Source: Anodontia alba (taxonomy: Eukaryota > Mollusca > Bivalvia > Lucinida > Lucinidae). Taken from it: DNA of 64,000 nucleotides. A program made the translations under genes and the position numbers. Within the stretch, counting starts at the first letter, position 1. The number at the start of each line of letters is the position of its first letter. The notes beneath the pieces were generated by a model that worked only from the letters and a program-made list of their open reading frames with translations, ran no database searches and was not told the origin of the DNA. This document shows, piece after piece, positions 20,696-32,040 of this stretch. The DNA lies in the NCBI GenBank assembly GCA_964016985.1, contig OZ024835.1, positions 1,433,501 through 1,497,500 on the forward strand. The letters are read 5' to 3'.

Positions 20696-22622
20696 GTGGA
20701 TTGCTTTTGCAGTTTCCGTTTGTTAATGACTGAATATAAGCGTAAATATGTTCCAAGCAGGACCTGTTACGGCGGAAGCCATTCTGCTCGTCCACCACTA
20801 TGTTATTTTCGTCTATCCAGTTACTGAACCGCGTATTTAGGATGTCCGCGTACACTTTACACGGAATAGATAGTAGGCATATACCCCGGTAACACAAAGG
20901 ATCTCGCGGATCCGTCGCATCAGCTTTGGCAATCGGTCTATTAATACCCTTATTCCATTCACTTGGGACTGTTCCATTCTCAAAACAAAAGTTGATAATT
21001 TTATATAGCAAATCGATGCATACGGGATTTCGTAGCACTTCCGCCGGTATACCGTCGAACCCGGTAGCGCGCTTCAACTTTGCCCTGTAAATGGATTGTT
21101 CTACTTCCGTTCGGCTTATCGGTTCATTTAAGCATGTAATATCCCTATGGACACTAGGCACAGCGTTATCGTGTACCCTTTGTTTAACTATACTTAAATG
21201 GTAATCGTCAAAATCGGGGTTAATGGAATCAGAAAATAAGTTTTCAAAGTCGTTCTTCCACCTGTTCAAAACATCGTCCGTGTGTGTTGATATGTTACCA
21301 CGGGAGTCCTTTACCTCCATCGGAATTCCGGAATTTCTTTCGTTCTGAATTCCAATCCTACCAATTTCCCGCCAAAAGTCACGAGTGTTTTGACCAGCTT
21401 GTAGGTCGAGCAGACGCTGTTGTTCACTCAACTGATATTTACGCTTTGATTTTTTGTTCATTTTTTCGAACTGGCGCCTTTCCGATACATACAATGCACG
21501 ACGTCGGCGTTTCTCAGCACTACTGCCATTACAACGTAACCAGTCCCTTTCACGTGTGCAAACGACGTCCCATTTATCGTCCAGTTCCGGTGACCAATAC
21601 GGCTTATGAAGAGATTTTGATGCCTTTTTACGACTATCATTAAATATTCGTTTGGGCAGTTTACTAACCATTTCAGTTACAATTAATTCCTTGAATGTAG
21701 TGTATGCAATATTGGCATCCTGCATGAGTTCAAGGTCGCGTTCTATTTTATCAATTGCTGTCACTACTAGGTCGAAACTACTGTCATCGTTCAAGAATGA
21801 CGTCGGAATATTAGACGTATTGTACCTTTTAGACATTTCGGGGGGTTTGGGGGTCACAGTCTCGCTTTTCTTAGAACAAACCGCGACTGTCCATGTGAGC
21901 ACAGAGTGATCCGGAATTTTGTTAACACCCCGACAGTTTAGAGCGTTGACTATATCCGACATCAGATGCACATGAAAGTCAGTAACGAAAGGCAATTGTT
22001 CGTAGGGGACACATACATAGTCTACAACAGATTTTCCACGATGGGAGACATGAGTGAAGTCATTATGGCCAACGCGCCCATTTACCATACATATTCCTGA
22101 GTCCACTAAAAAGTCAATTAATAGGTCGCCGTTGGTGTTTGATACATGATCAACAACGTCACGTGGAATGACGTCATCCACTCCCTCAATAAACTCAGAT
22201 GCATCCCCAACTCTCGAGTTAAAGTCTGCACATATGTATACTCGACCATCATTTTGATAAGAATATACTTGCTCCAACAATGTAGAGTAGAATAGTTCGG
22301 GGTCATTTAAATGCGTAGATTCAGCGGGTGGTAGGTAACACACACATAGAATAATATTTTCCGCGTTAGTGTCTGTGTTAAATTTCAACCATAAGATATC
22401 CTCAGTACCGTCATCAATGACAGAAATGTCATATAATTCAAATAATTTGGCTTTAACAAAAACACCAACACCACCTGAACCCCGTTTTGCATGTCTATTT
22501 AAGTTTTTACGATTATGTGCGAAAAAGGTATATCCGTCTATATACACAGATTCGCTATTACGAAGAAAAGTTTCATTAACAGCAAATATGTCACAGTCTA
22601 ATGACCTTATAATTGTTTGCTG
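20679..22622 (-). pseudogene. LINE ORF2, endonuclease and N-terminal RT
   Basis: One open frame of about 640 codons. It already contains endonuclease residues upstream of its first methionine (SLDCDIFAVNETFL), so the true start is missing and the 5' end is cut where the HM1 copy begins. EN motifs are listed under the LINE entry. The RT part has RATGFDGIPAEVL and ENNIVVDEQNGFR. It should nick target DNA and prime reverse transcription in an active copy; this copy is broken. Confidence 0.9.
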
Positions 22623-22629
22623 GAATTTG

Positions 22630-22906
22630 CATTACGCAAACACGCATATTCAAATGTATAGAAAATTTCACCTCCAAAAACTGAAAATTTTCAGATAAAA
22701 AAACTGATATTTTTCATATTTCTGCTCAAAACATAGATTGTAGGTACTCGTTAGAACCGCCTCGGGGAGGCGGTTCTAACGAGTACCCACAATTTATGTT
22801 TTTGAGCAGAAATAAGAAAAATAATGTATACCCCAGCAAACCCCAGTTTTACTATATAAAAATGGGGTTTAAGGGGATCAAATTATATAGACACGTTTTC
22901 GTGATG
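22630..22906 (+). mobile_element. HM1 hairpin MITE, copy 11
   Basis: Complete copy (CATTACGCAAACACGC to ACGTTTTCGTGATG) sitting exactly at the 5' edge of the LINE. Confidence 0.9.
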
Positions 22907-23075
22907 TCAAAAGAAGGTGTGTCTGGTTAGTTTTCATTATTACCATGTTTCATAGAAATTCCTATATTTAATGCAAACACTGTAGAGCCTGGTCAGACGC
23001 CGCTTTCTCTGGTCTGGGTCTACAATGTTTTCAGATGTCCCTTTTGTGGTACGCTTGGCATACATTGGGTTACAT
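22907..23075. mobile_element. AMP element, right part
   Basis: GGTTAGTTTTCATTATTACC, GCAAACACTGTAGAGCCTGG and the terminus CTTGGCATACATTGGGTTA match the intact AMP copy at 27628-27829. Confidence 0.65.
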
Positions 23076-23084
23076 AAATTCAGA

Positions 23085-23205
23085 AATATGATGTGACATT
23101 CCATGCAGATTGTCTCCTCTTATTTTCTGGTAAAAATTAGAAAAAAAAAATGTCTTCAATTTGTCGTCTGCTGGATTTGCCTAGAAACTGCTAAGTGTGC
23201 AACTT
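23085..23205. mobile_element. GTC hairpin element, partial
   Basis: ATGTGACATTCCATGCAGAT, then TTTGTCGTCTGCTGGATTTG: half of the GTC family described at 26501-26716. Confidence 0.5.
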
Positions 23206-23341
23206 CCGTATTTACGTTAAATTTTTGGACGGGCGGGACTAATTAAACATTGCACACCCAGTTGAAACTGTACCGATTTAGACAAGTTATGAGGTAGGCA
23301 ACTGACTTTTTTTTTTTTTTTTTTTCAAATTCTGAGATAAA

Positions 23342-23620
23342 CATCACGAAAACATACCTATATAATTTTGACCCCCTTAAACCCCACGTTTATATAGTAA
23401 AACTGGGGTTTACAGGGGTATACATTATTTTTCTTATTTCTGCTCAAAAACATAGATTGTTGGTACTCGTTAGAACCGCCTCGCCGAGGCGGTTCTAACG
23501 AGTACCCACAATCTATGTTTTGAGCAGAAATATGAAAAATATCAGAGTTTTTTATCTGAAAATTTTCAGTTTTTGGAGATAAAATTTTCTATATATTTTA
23601 ATAGACGTGTTTTCGTAATG
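23342..23620 (-). mobile_element. HM1 hairpin MITE, copy 12
   Basis: Complete copy with a near-perfect hairpin, preceded by a 20-odd-base T run (23307-23325). Confidence 0.92.
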
Positions 23621-23808
23621 TAAGTTAAGGACTTAGTTTCACCTTTGATGAACGATCGGCTCGATATAAGTGAAATATTCTTGAAAGGGCCGTAAAACCC
23701 AAATCCAAAAATTAAAATAAAAAATAAAGTGTACAAATTTTTAGGGAAAATATTGTTGTCCCTTAACTGTAAAGCTATTGTATATAGTAGAAATATACAA
23801 TATCAGAA

Positions 23809-23858
23809 CTTCAATGACTGGAACACCGATGGCTCGTTTACATAGCTGATACGAATTC

Positions 23859-23893
<35 letters not shown>

Positions 23894-24156
23894 TCGGAAA
23901 TTCTTCTCATAGCTCAAGAAAATAAATATTTAGGTGCCTTTTAGGACATTTTCTTATTTGATCATGAAAATCGAGGTGATTCTAATATGCACTTAACATA
24001 CAATTATTTTATGAAATATCGAAAAGACATCCCTGAAGTACCACCCTTTACATTCTGATCTTGCGTTATGTTTAACCCTCAGTGGTTCGAACTACCCATG
24101 TTTAAAACAAATTTCCATGTTCCCAAAGATTTTCGAGCCACTGAAGTTCAACTTTA
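23809..24156. mobile_element. pogo-like MITE PG2, copy 3
   Basis: Ends with ACTTCAATGACTGGAACACC and GAGCCACTGAAGTTCAACTT. Half of the hairpin module remains (AGGTGATTCTAATATGCACT). A T run of about 38 bases at 23853-23891 has expanded inside it. Confidence 0.6.
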
Positions 24157-24419
24157 CTTTAAATATTCGAACACCTTATCTTTTATCCATATCTATCTAA
24201 ACATTTTATCAAGTCCCTATAAAGGGAGATGCCAACTAAGTCCATATTTGTCTGAAAATGTAAAGCTCTAAAAAAAACAAGAATTTTGGAGCAAATATGA
24301 TCGAAATCGGTTAAGAAATAAGAAAGATGTTGTATCTAATATTTTATATAATCCTGAGCATGGGCGCCACAATTTTGAATATTTAATTAGCTATTTATTT
24401 ATTTATTTTTTTTTTATTT

Positions 24420-24462
<43 letters not shown>

Positions 24463-25540
24463 TTTTTTTTTGAAACACACATAAAAGTCGCCTGTTGACA
24501 GGAATATTCTGCTTATGTGAATTAGTTGCACATTTTTCATGCAAATGAACACATTTACAGATAGACGACAACAAAACATTGTTTCAGACGTGATTTATTC
24601 AATTTTTGCAATTTTAATTAGTTAGTTATGACGTCACTGACTCACAAAAATGACGGTTTCCATAACAACATTTTCTAGAATTCAGAAATCCAATAACTCT
24701 TATTTACAAATCGATTGTCATAATTTTTCACCATATTACACAGCCCATCACGCTCTTTATTTTCGAACATGCTGATTATTTTATGTACTTTTTCCTTTAG
24801 CTACTTAATGACTGCTCCCAGCGGGGAGGGTGGCAAATACTTTCCTTTTACAATAGACCCTTTTTAGAAAAACAAAACAAGTTTGACAGTAACCTCTCTA
24901 AAGGTGCATCTATTTCTCTTAAAAATGTCGCACTGCAAGCAGTAAATTGTACTAAAATATATCACCATTTTTATCCTTTGTCATTTTGCCTTCCTATAGG
25001 TTCATTAAAAGCTTATATCTTAATGTTACAAGTATAATACTACAGTTTTAACTCTTTCGGCGCCAAATTTCAGACGACATTTGTCGTCTTTTTTCATTTT
25101 AACAAACTGTCGGTTGAAAAGAAGTTCGTATGTAAAGTTGAAAGACTGAATGTCAAACAGCGTAGATCCAGATGAGACGGCTCATTGATCCGTCTCATCT
25201 GGATCTATGCTGTTTGCAAAAGCTTATTAGTATCGCCTGTGGCAGTGAAAGAGTTAATACTTGGCTTGTTTTAATACTTACAATCAGACAGTAATAGCAT
25301 ATCATTGTCCTAAATATGCGCTCTAAATGTAAGTTAATGAAGACGTAATTGCACCAGGAATTGTCGGCTAAAACTTTGGTTCCTAATATTTACCATTGCT
25401 CCGGAAGCACTTTATAAAAGGGCATGGACTGGTCCAATGCTATTTTCCATGGACTGGCAATCTTATTATCACCCAGTATGAGCGTATGAGCTTTCACAAA
25501 ATGCTTGGTCTGTGCTTAGAGTAGACCCAGATTTTTTTTT

Positions 25541-25602
<62 letters not shown>

Positions 25603-26500
25603 CTAATATTTATATAAACTAGTTCTGTTCCTTTCCTTTCTGATATCTCGATAGCCTGCTTCAATAACTTTCGGTTTAAACCGGAAGTAAGGCGTAGAAT
25701 ATATAGCACAATGCCCGCTTGTCCTGGTTACCTGCTTCTGATCCTTTGGGACCCGGTATCTCGCTTATTTCAAGTATACTGGGGGAAATTACTTCTTCCA
25801 TATCATGGCTCGAATAATTACATCCAGTATATTAACATGTTTAAACATTTTCATGTCGTTGCTGCTTCTGATATCTGCCAAGGTTCGAACCATCCTCGAT
25901 CACCCAGGGATCAGTCGCTCCGAAAACTAAACTTAAATGTCAGCCTGGGTTCCTAGGGTGGGTTTGAACCTGTCTTTGATAAAAGTCGGTAACCAGACCA
26001 ATTTTCCTCACGGTATTTTAATATCATACATTGTACATACTATCCGATAGGTCTGCTTTTTTTCCTTCTTTTTCTTCTTTTTCTACTTTAAGGTGTCTTC
26101 CTTATATGTTCTTCTTTTTCTCAGACAATCCATCTATACCCTCATTTTGCCCATTTTAAATTTGTCATTCGTTTCAAGAAAAGCTGGGATAGCAGGTCGC
26201 ATCAATTACCCTAGGTTTAGGCGGCCTCCATATCCTGGCCTAATTTAATACAAATTGACTTTTTTTTCGAATGTTTTAACATAAAGAACTGACGCTTGAA
26301 AGCCTGTAACCACACAGATTGACTAATGTAAAGTTAAGCCACAACGAGCAGGACATATATAACATCTCATCTTGCTTTATTTGACATTTTTGAAAAGCTT
26401 TTAGTAAAATCATCTCCTTTATTAGCATTAGACACTAATTATGCAACGCTAAAAGCCGTTGTTTGAGTCTGTCCTCGTTTTAAAAACTGTGACATTTGTA
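24157..26500. other. intron, simple repeats and small hairpins
   Basis: Holds a (TTTA)n tract at about 24390-24474; a hairpin at 25148-25220 in which CAAACAGCGTAGATCCAGAT faces its near-perfect inverse; and a pure (GT)28 tract at 25545-25600. A KGA-type fragment lies near 24810-24860. No gene recognised; the open frame over the GT tract is spurious. Confidence 0.5.
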
Positions 26501-26716
26501 TTAACCCTTTGCATGATGGGTAAAAATTTCAGCAGACGACTATTTGTTATGTGTTTATTTTAATTTTTCTAGAAAATAGGATTTGATACTTCATGCAAAT
26601 TTTCTCCTTAAGAGACAATTTACATGAAGGTTCAGATCCTATGTTCTAGGACAAAATAAGAAAACTATCATCAGTTTGTCGTCTGCTGAATTTGCCTATT
26701 GCATGTTAAGTGTTAA
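26501..26716. mobile_element. GTC hairpin element, intact copy
   Basis: Ends TTAACCCTTTGCATGATGG / GCATGTTAAGTGTTAA. Next inside are CAGCAGACGAC and GTCGTCTGCTG, and the core palindrome is GAAAATAGGATTTGATACTT facing its inverse around CTCCTTAAGAG. About 216 bp. Further copies: 26717-26905, 36130-36760, 44640-44835, 51720-51900, 61640-61815. Confidence 0.7.
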
Positions 26717-26748
26717 AGCGCTAAGCAAACTTGTAGCAGACGACATTC

Positions 26749-26782
<34 letters not shown>

Positions 26783-26905
26783 CATTATTATTATTTCAGA
26801 GAAAATATAGACTTGCTAGACAGAAGATTCACATGAAATGTCAAGCATTATTTTCTCTGAAAAATACACACAAAAAATGAATGTCGTCTGCTGCAATTGT
26901 TATTA
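26717..26905. mobile_element. GTC hairpin element with (ATT)n expansion
   Basis: Abuts the previous copy. One arm contains an (ATT)n tract at 26752-26796; the other ends AATGTCGTCTGCTGC. Confidence 0.6.
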
Positions 26906-27065
26906 GCACATAAGTTCTCCTCTCTTGCAGTTCCTTTTTGTCCGTGCGTCTGTTGTTTCATAGGTGGCGCTTGTTTTGTATTTATTTGTTCCTCATTTCG
27001 CCTCCTTTTAATACCTCCGGGTGGCTGTGCTTCGTGATTGTTGTGTTTCCTGGATAACTTCTTTT

Positions 27066-27215
27066 ATTAGCTCACCTGAACCTTTAAGCTCATAGGTCGC
27101 CTGTCCGTCCATCGTCCACACTCCTCAGAAATCACTGAGCCAATCAAAGCCAAATTTCAAATGAGCCTCCATGGACCGTGGGAACAAGAAAAAAATGCTT
27201 GTGCAACGTGAAGAA
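27066..27215 (+). mobile_element. pearl-like element, 5' fragment
   Basis: TTAGCTCACCTGAACC, then GTCCGTCCATCGTCC, then CACTGAGCCAATCAAAGCCA. This is the head of an element A/D-type repeat without the tandem core. Confidence 0.5.
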
Positions 27216-27455
27216 AAACATATGCAAGTATAAATATATTACGTTAACATTTACTGTGTATGGTATGTGGTGGTAAGTCTGCTGTACTTGCACAAGTTGG
27301 GGATTGGGCATGTTACTAATTTTTCTCTCTACACATTCATATATTTATTTCTTTTATCCTTCGTTATTTCTCTCTTACCTCTCGTCTACAAACTCTTCTA
27401 TCTGTCCTATCGTGTGGCGGGGTATAAAAATGAAATGTCTCAGGAAAGGCCACGA

Positions 27456-27562
27456 CCCAGTCAGTATTCTACGTAAATCTACATCGGGCCGTCATCGGCC
27501 CGTCAGGGTAGCTGACGGGCCGATGACGGCCCGATGTAGATTTACGTAGAATGCTAGCTGGG
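27456..27562. repeat. perfect long palindrome, 40-bp arms
   Basis: Arms 27466-27505 and 27513-27552 are exact inverse complements around a 7-nt centre (GGGTAGC). Flanking CCCAG / CTGGG extends the symmetry to about 50 bp with three mismatches. Arms include ACATCGGGCCGTCATCGGCC. A diverged relative is at 28443-28556. Confidence 0.9.
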
Positions 27563-27627
27563 AAGCACAAATAGCCTACCGAAGCACTAAGATAACGAGA
27601 AGTATTCATTTAACTAGCTGGTGATAT

Positions 27628-27829
27628 TAACCCATTTATGCGGAGTGAATTCTTCTACCTCAAATCTTTGGACAGCTCCATTTCCAATAGAAGGGGTTGT
27701 GGCTAGTTTTTATTATTACCATGTTTTATAGAAATTATTATATTTTGATGCAAACAGTGTAGACCCCGATCAGACACCACAGTTTTTACCAATGTTCCTT
27801 TTATGGGACACTAGGCATAAACGGGTTAA
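27628..27829. mobile_element. TIR MITE, family AMP, intact copy
   Basis: Starts TTAACCCATTTATGCGGAG and ends CACTAGGCATAAACGGGTTAA, so the outer 19-20 bp are inverted repeats. Contains GCAAACAGTGTAGACCCCGA. About 200 bp, no coding. Confidence 0.75.
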
Positions 27830-27996
27830 GATTTTATTTGACTACTTGTGGATGTATGAGTCTCTTCAGTGTCCATTTGTGTCTTTCTCCAAGACACGAC
27901 ACAAAATGACCTACAAGAGTTGATGTGTCGCTAAATAAGAACTCAGCAAATAACCGCCACTTATAAAGACGGACATTCCAGTCCTTGTCGATTCGA

Positions 27997-28281
27997 CATC
28001 ACGAAAACACTTCTATATAATTTTGACCCCCTTAAATCCCACTTTTATATAGTAAAACTGGGGTTTGCAGGGGTATACATTATTTTTCTTATTTCTGCTC
28101 AAAAACTTAGATTGTGGGTACTCGTTAGAATCGCCTTGCAGAGGCGGTTCTAACAAGTACACACAATCTTTGTACTGAGCAGAAATGTGAAAAATATTAG
28201 AATTTTTTATCTGAAAATTTTCCTTTTTTTTTTTTGGTTGTAAACTTTTCAATATATTTGAATAGGTGTGTTTTCGTAATG
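27997..28281 (-). mobile_element. HM1 hairpin MITE, copy 13
   Basis: Complete copy. The hairpin has several substitutions (GTTAGAATCGCCTTGCAGAG). It lies about 1 kb upstream of the S3-S4 exon, inverted relative to copy 14 just downstream of that exon. Confidence 0.9.
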
Positions 28282-28442
28282 TATTTACTAAGACTGTAAG
28301 TTTATATCGCTATTGTTTATAACGCTATTTTGGAATATATGGTCTGCTTTGTGGGTCCGAGAATTGCTAATTTACAGAGATCTGTGAGTATGTGTGGTGA
28401 TATAACGTAAAGTTGCTTCTCGGTGGATACAAGTATGTAATA

Positions 28443-28556
28443 TCCCAGCTAGCATTCTTCTTGAATCTATATCGGACTATTATAGATGCAACAGGATTCC
28501 TGTTGGGCCCATAACGGCCCGGTATATATTCAAGTATGCTAGAGAGCTAGCTTGTA
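28443..28556. repeat. diverged relative of the 27456 palindrome
   Basis: CCCAGCTAGCATTCTTC at the left and AAGTATGCTAGAGAGCTAGC at the right enclose CGGACTATTATAGATG and GGGCCCATAACGGCCCGG. The symmetry has largely decayed. Confidence 0.55.
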
Positions 28557-29278
28557 ATGATCAAATCTGATCGTCAGTAGACTGTGTTCTGTGATTGTGG
28601 CTCTTCCTGGACATCTGTACTTCTTTAGCAAGACGGTGAGCTGGATTGCAGACTAAATGATGTCTCAATCCAAAACCTTTTATGCGGCTTGTGCTTGACA
28701 TTATTTGTCTGTGGTCAACTGCCGGCTCATCGTGCCTTCTTTTTGTCGCAGTGTTACCCAGCGGGCACACAACGTTGAAACAAAAATCAATTCTCAGCGC
28801 CACAATACTCAGGATTAGAAGGGTAAGTGCGAAGGTTGAGAACTTGTAAAGCGTATTAAGTCCCCTCTGCCCTCCCATATAGCAGACTGTTCCTCTATTG
28901 TAGTTCTTCTTTATTCGCGTGTCGATGGTTTTATACATTTCTTTTTCGGTTTGTTGTTTGTTGTTGTTGTTGTTTTTTGTGTTTTTTTTCCCTGTGTAAT
29001 GGTTCAGTTAGGCATCGCCCAATCCGGAGCTTAGTCATATAGAAAGTCACCCTCGGTACGTCTTGCCCCCCTACACCCCCAACCACTTAGGAGTAATATT
29101 CTGGTGTCAGAAGTGGGAAGGCTTCGTGGTTGTGGTATTTCCTGGGTATATCCCCTTATATTTTCGCTCGCTTTAAGGTTAAGTACGGTAAGAAATAAAG
29201 GTACCCGAATATTTAGAGTAAATACAGTCTTGAAAACTACTTTATATATTTTTCTGATTGTTTTTTCTCTCGTTTCAG
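28557..29278. other. end of the 26-kb intron
   Basis: No element recognised with confidence. A 125-codon open frame on the complement (28561-28938) includes a generic CACACAACGTTG repeat motif and shows no domain. The intron closes with a strong polypyrimidine run and TTTCAG at 29273-29278. Confidence 0.5.
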
Positions 29279-29454
29279 ATGTTGTCATTATAGTCGCCAC
29301 GCTGCTAGTCATCATTGTGGGCAGTACCACCCAGATATTTGCGGCTTCCACTTTAAGGGGCCTCAGGTTCTTCCAAATACTGCGTATGGTTAGAATAGAC
29401 CGAAAGGCGGGCTCCTGGAAACTGCTAGCATCTGTAGTCTGGGCACACAGAAGG
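29279..29454 (+). CDS. KCNQ1: KCNQ channel exon: S3 and voltage-sensing S4
   Basis: 176-nt exon, the length I recall for the equivalent exon of vertebrate KCNQ2-type genes (KCNQ1 has it divided in two). The first codon, GAT, is shared with the exon at 3109 and is the S3 aspartate. Then follow VVIIVATLLVIIVG (S3), STTQIFAAS (loop), and S4 with LRGLRFFQILRMVRIDRK. The spacing R-R-Q-R-R-R, with glutamine at the third charge position, is diagnostic of Kv7 channels. It ends SWKLLASVVWAHRR in phase 0. Acceptor TTTCAG, donor GTAAGT. An HM1 element begins only 30 bp past the donor. The segment moves in the membrane field to open the channel. Confidence 0.97.
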
Positions 29455-29484
29455 GTAAGTAGTCCCTTTGAGAAACGGTGACAC

Positions 29485-29764
29485 TATTACGAAAATACAC
29501 CTATTTGAATATATTGAAAATTTCACCACCAAAAAAACTGAAAGTTTTCAGACAAAAATTCTGATATTTTTCATATTTCTGTTCAAAACATAGATTGTGG
29601 GTATTCGTTAGAACCGCCTCGCTGAGGCGGTTTTAACGAGTACCGACAATCTATGTTTTTAGTAGAAATAAGAAAAATAATGTATACCCCCTGTAAACCC
29701 CAGTTTTACTATATAACATTGGGGTTTAAGGGGGTCAAAATTATATAGGTATGTTTTCGTGATG
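29485..29764 (+). mobile_element. HM1 hairpin MITE, copy 14, next to an exon
   Basis: Complete copy (TATTACGAAAATACACC to ATGTTTTCGTGATG) starting 30 nt after the donor splice site of the S3-S4 exon. Confidence 0.92.
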
Positions 29765-30239
29765 CGCCGCTTGTAATTTCTCCATAGACCTCAATGCTAA
29801 GAGTTAGAAAGTCTCTCGCTTGCTACAGTTTCAGATTCAAGTTTTGGTGTGATGCCATGGCCACTTGATTCAGCAACAGATCTTTGAGTTTTTCATGTCC
29901 TCTTCACCACTTCGAAAACACATAACATTGCCCGCCAAGTGACATCCCAAAACTCCTATTCTGGTTGACAAACTGGAATGACCGACCGACTCTTTGTAGC
30001 ACTCCACCAAGCCAAATAGTTCAATACAGAATTTCTTCCTACAGCTTTGTTTTCTCCGAGATCCTCCTGTTGCCTGAAATAAACAGAACAATGTAGGCTT
30101 TTTCACCTTACACTGAACGAGTATACGATCTACTCCGTATACTCTATTTTTAGATAGGACTATTTATCAGGGTAACTAAACAATATGACGTCAATAGTAG
30201 TCTGGTTAGTAACTGTAATAAAATTATCCGAACCGCAAC
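29765..30239. other. intron, nothing recognised
   Basis: No repeat or gene identified. The open frame on the complement at 29870-30106 shows no domain. Confidence 0.4.
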
Positions 30240-30445
30240 GTCAGGAAACACACCATCAGGCATGTGCGCTCAACGGAGACTCAGATCAGCCTACGCAGCC
30301 GCGCAGTCTAACCAGAGTCTTCGTTTTACGCATGAAGAAACATTGCATCCTTGGCTATCCAGCAATGCACCCAGCGAAGATCTGATCAGACTGCGCAGTC
30401 TGATCAGATCTTCGCTGGGCGCACATGTTTAAAGTTACGTTTCCT
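30240..30445. repeat. GCGCAG hairpin cluster
   Basis: One imperfect hairpin (GAGACTCAGATCAGCCTACG...) and one near-perfect hairpin at 30371-30419, where CCAGCGAAGATCTGATCAGA faces its inverse. Ends read CATGTGCGCT and GCGCACATGT. Confidence 0.6.
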
Positions 30446-31505
30446 TACATTTCGGTTTATCTATTATCTGGATATGCCACACGTAATATTGAAAAAGGAC
30501 ACGAAAACTGGCGTGCAATAGACAGATAAGTGGGTGCAGATCTATAAAACAGATTCCATGCTCCGGCTAAAAGATCTAATGCCTAGACTGAAATTAAATG
30601 AAACACGAAATTGAAATCACAAAAGGCCAGTACAAATTGATTTATTACAGTATCGCTGAACAATCCTTATTAGGTTTGTCCATAATATTTACAGTGATGT
30701 ATTAACAATAAGGCTTGGTGCAGACAATATTTTGTGTACACGCGATTACACAAAATAATACACTTGCGGTAAAACTGGCAGAATTTTAATCAGCAAACAT
30801 ACTGATTCATTCAATAAGAAGTTAGAAAATCTAAATGAAACGATCAACTTTCAGCATCGGTGCGCTACCCACTTAATATGGCATGTCGTTTTGCATAAAA
30901 TTGCTATGTTATAACTGTCCAGGAACATTTTGAAAGTTGTGAAAAATGGTAAACTTTTTATCATAGAACTTTTTTGTTTTTGTTTTTTGCCTCGGCTCAA
31001 CCGCTGGTCGATAAAATTAAACATTTGGCAAGTCCATTGGCTAGCTCTTGTCAGTTTCAATCAGTACCTGAAAAATTATCAAAATATTTAACACGGTTCA
31101 AGGGTTGTGATCATTTTAATATTTTCACAGTTTTGCCTCGGCTTAGCCTCTGTCAATGAAAACACATTTGCAAGTTTATTTGCTAGGTCCTGTCGGTATC
31201 TATCAGTATACCACAAATTATCAAAATATTTCCAATGTATTAAGCACAATGGCCATTTTCGTCCACTGAACACGGACGGAGAGACGAACTCACAAGGTGA
31301 TTATAGAGCACTCTTTGAAAATCAACCTTTCAGTTGGTCGATTTTTCTGTGGGTCGTGCAATCGCTGATTGATAGAGCAATAGAGCACAAAGCAAATACT
31401 CTGGTTGCATGAACTGGCAGGTTGATCTGAATCTTCGCTGGGCTCACATACGGTACATTTTATCATATTGGCTAGGTACAACATTGTTTCAACAGCAAAA
31501 TCATA
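30446..31505. other. intron, two diverged direct repeats
   Basis: Segments at about 30975-31090 and 31125-31225 are alike (TTTTGCCTCGGCT, TGTCAGTTTC or TGTCGGTATC, AAATTATCAAAATATTT), an old tandem duplication of about 145 bp. No gene. Confidence 0.5.
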
Positions 31506-31849
31506 CAGTGAACCCTCGTTACAACGACAGCATTTGTTTCCAAAGATAATGCCATCGAAATGAATTTACTGTTGTAAAGAATCCTTAATGGAAAAAATGA
31601 TATGTAAGAAAGACTTTGATATATTCTAATTTCCTCATGAAACATATGTTTTGGATTTTTGTTAGAATCGCCTCAGTGAGGCGATTCTAACAAATATCCA
31701 AAACATATGTTGCTTGATCCTTTAATGCAATATTCTTGCATAATTTCTCATTAACTGTCACATATTGAGCGATGGTTTCGTGACAAGCAAATTGTCATTA
31801 TAACGAATTTTGTCGTTGTATCGAGTGTCGGTATAAAGAGGGTAGACTG
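31506..31849 (+). mobile_element. pogo-like MITE PG1, copy 2 (TA target duplication)
   Basis: Starts CAGTGAACCCTCGTTACAAC and ends AGGGTAGACTG, flanked by TA on both sides. The inner hairpin GTTAGAATCGCCTCAGTGAG and its inverse lies at 31650-31710. CAG/CTG ends and a TA duplication fit the Tc1/mariner-pogo group. Confidence 0.75.
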
Positions 31850-32040
31850 TATTTACCATAAGTATTTGGACGGACAGACCTGAACAAACAGCGTAGGTGC
31901 AGATCTGATCCGCGGACCGCAGGCCAAAAGTACATTTTCTCACATTGCAGGCCTTATTCATTTGACTTGTTTAACTAAAATCAAAATACCAGTTAGGTTA
32001 AGATCTGATATCATATTTGGTCCAGCGCAGAATGACAACA

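Larger units (their letters stand above)
18879..22629 (-). mobile_element. non-LTR retrotransposon (LINE), 5'-truncated, inactive
   Basis: Read on the complement, it carries the apurinic-type endonuclease (22622 to about 21850) with DIFAVNETFL, YICADFN, SVVDYVCVP and PDHSVLTW, then reverse transcriptase with GFDGIPAEVL, FVDAKKAFDTV and the catalytic FLYADD (about 20375), then a thumb region with KYKYLGLWF, then a C-terminal CFHC...H...C zinc knuckle (about 19380-19430). The 3' end has a short direct repeat (AGTAAGTATTTTATT twice) as tail. The domain order fits the Jockey/CR1/L2-like LINE group; I cannot name the clade. The 5' end stops at an HM1 copy. Confidence 0.92.

Noticed and set aside
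28561..28938. 125-codon frame on the complement just upstream of the S3-S4 exon
   Set aside because: No known domain, opposite strand to KCNQ, and partly repeat-derived.
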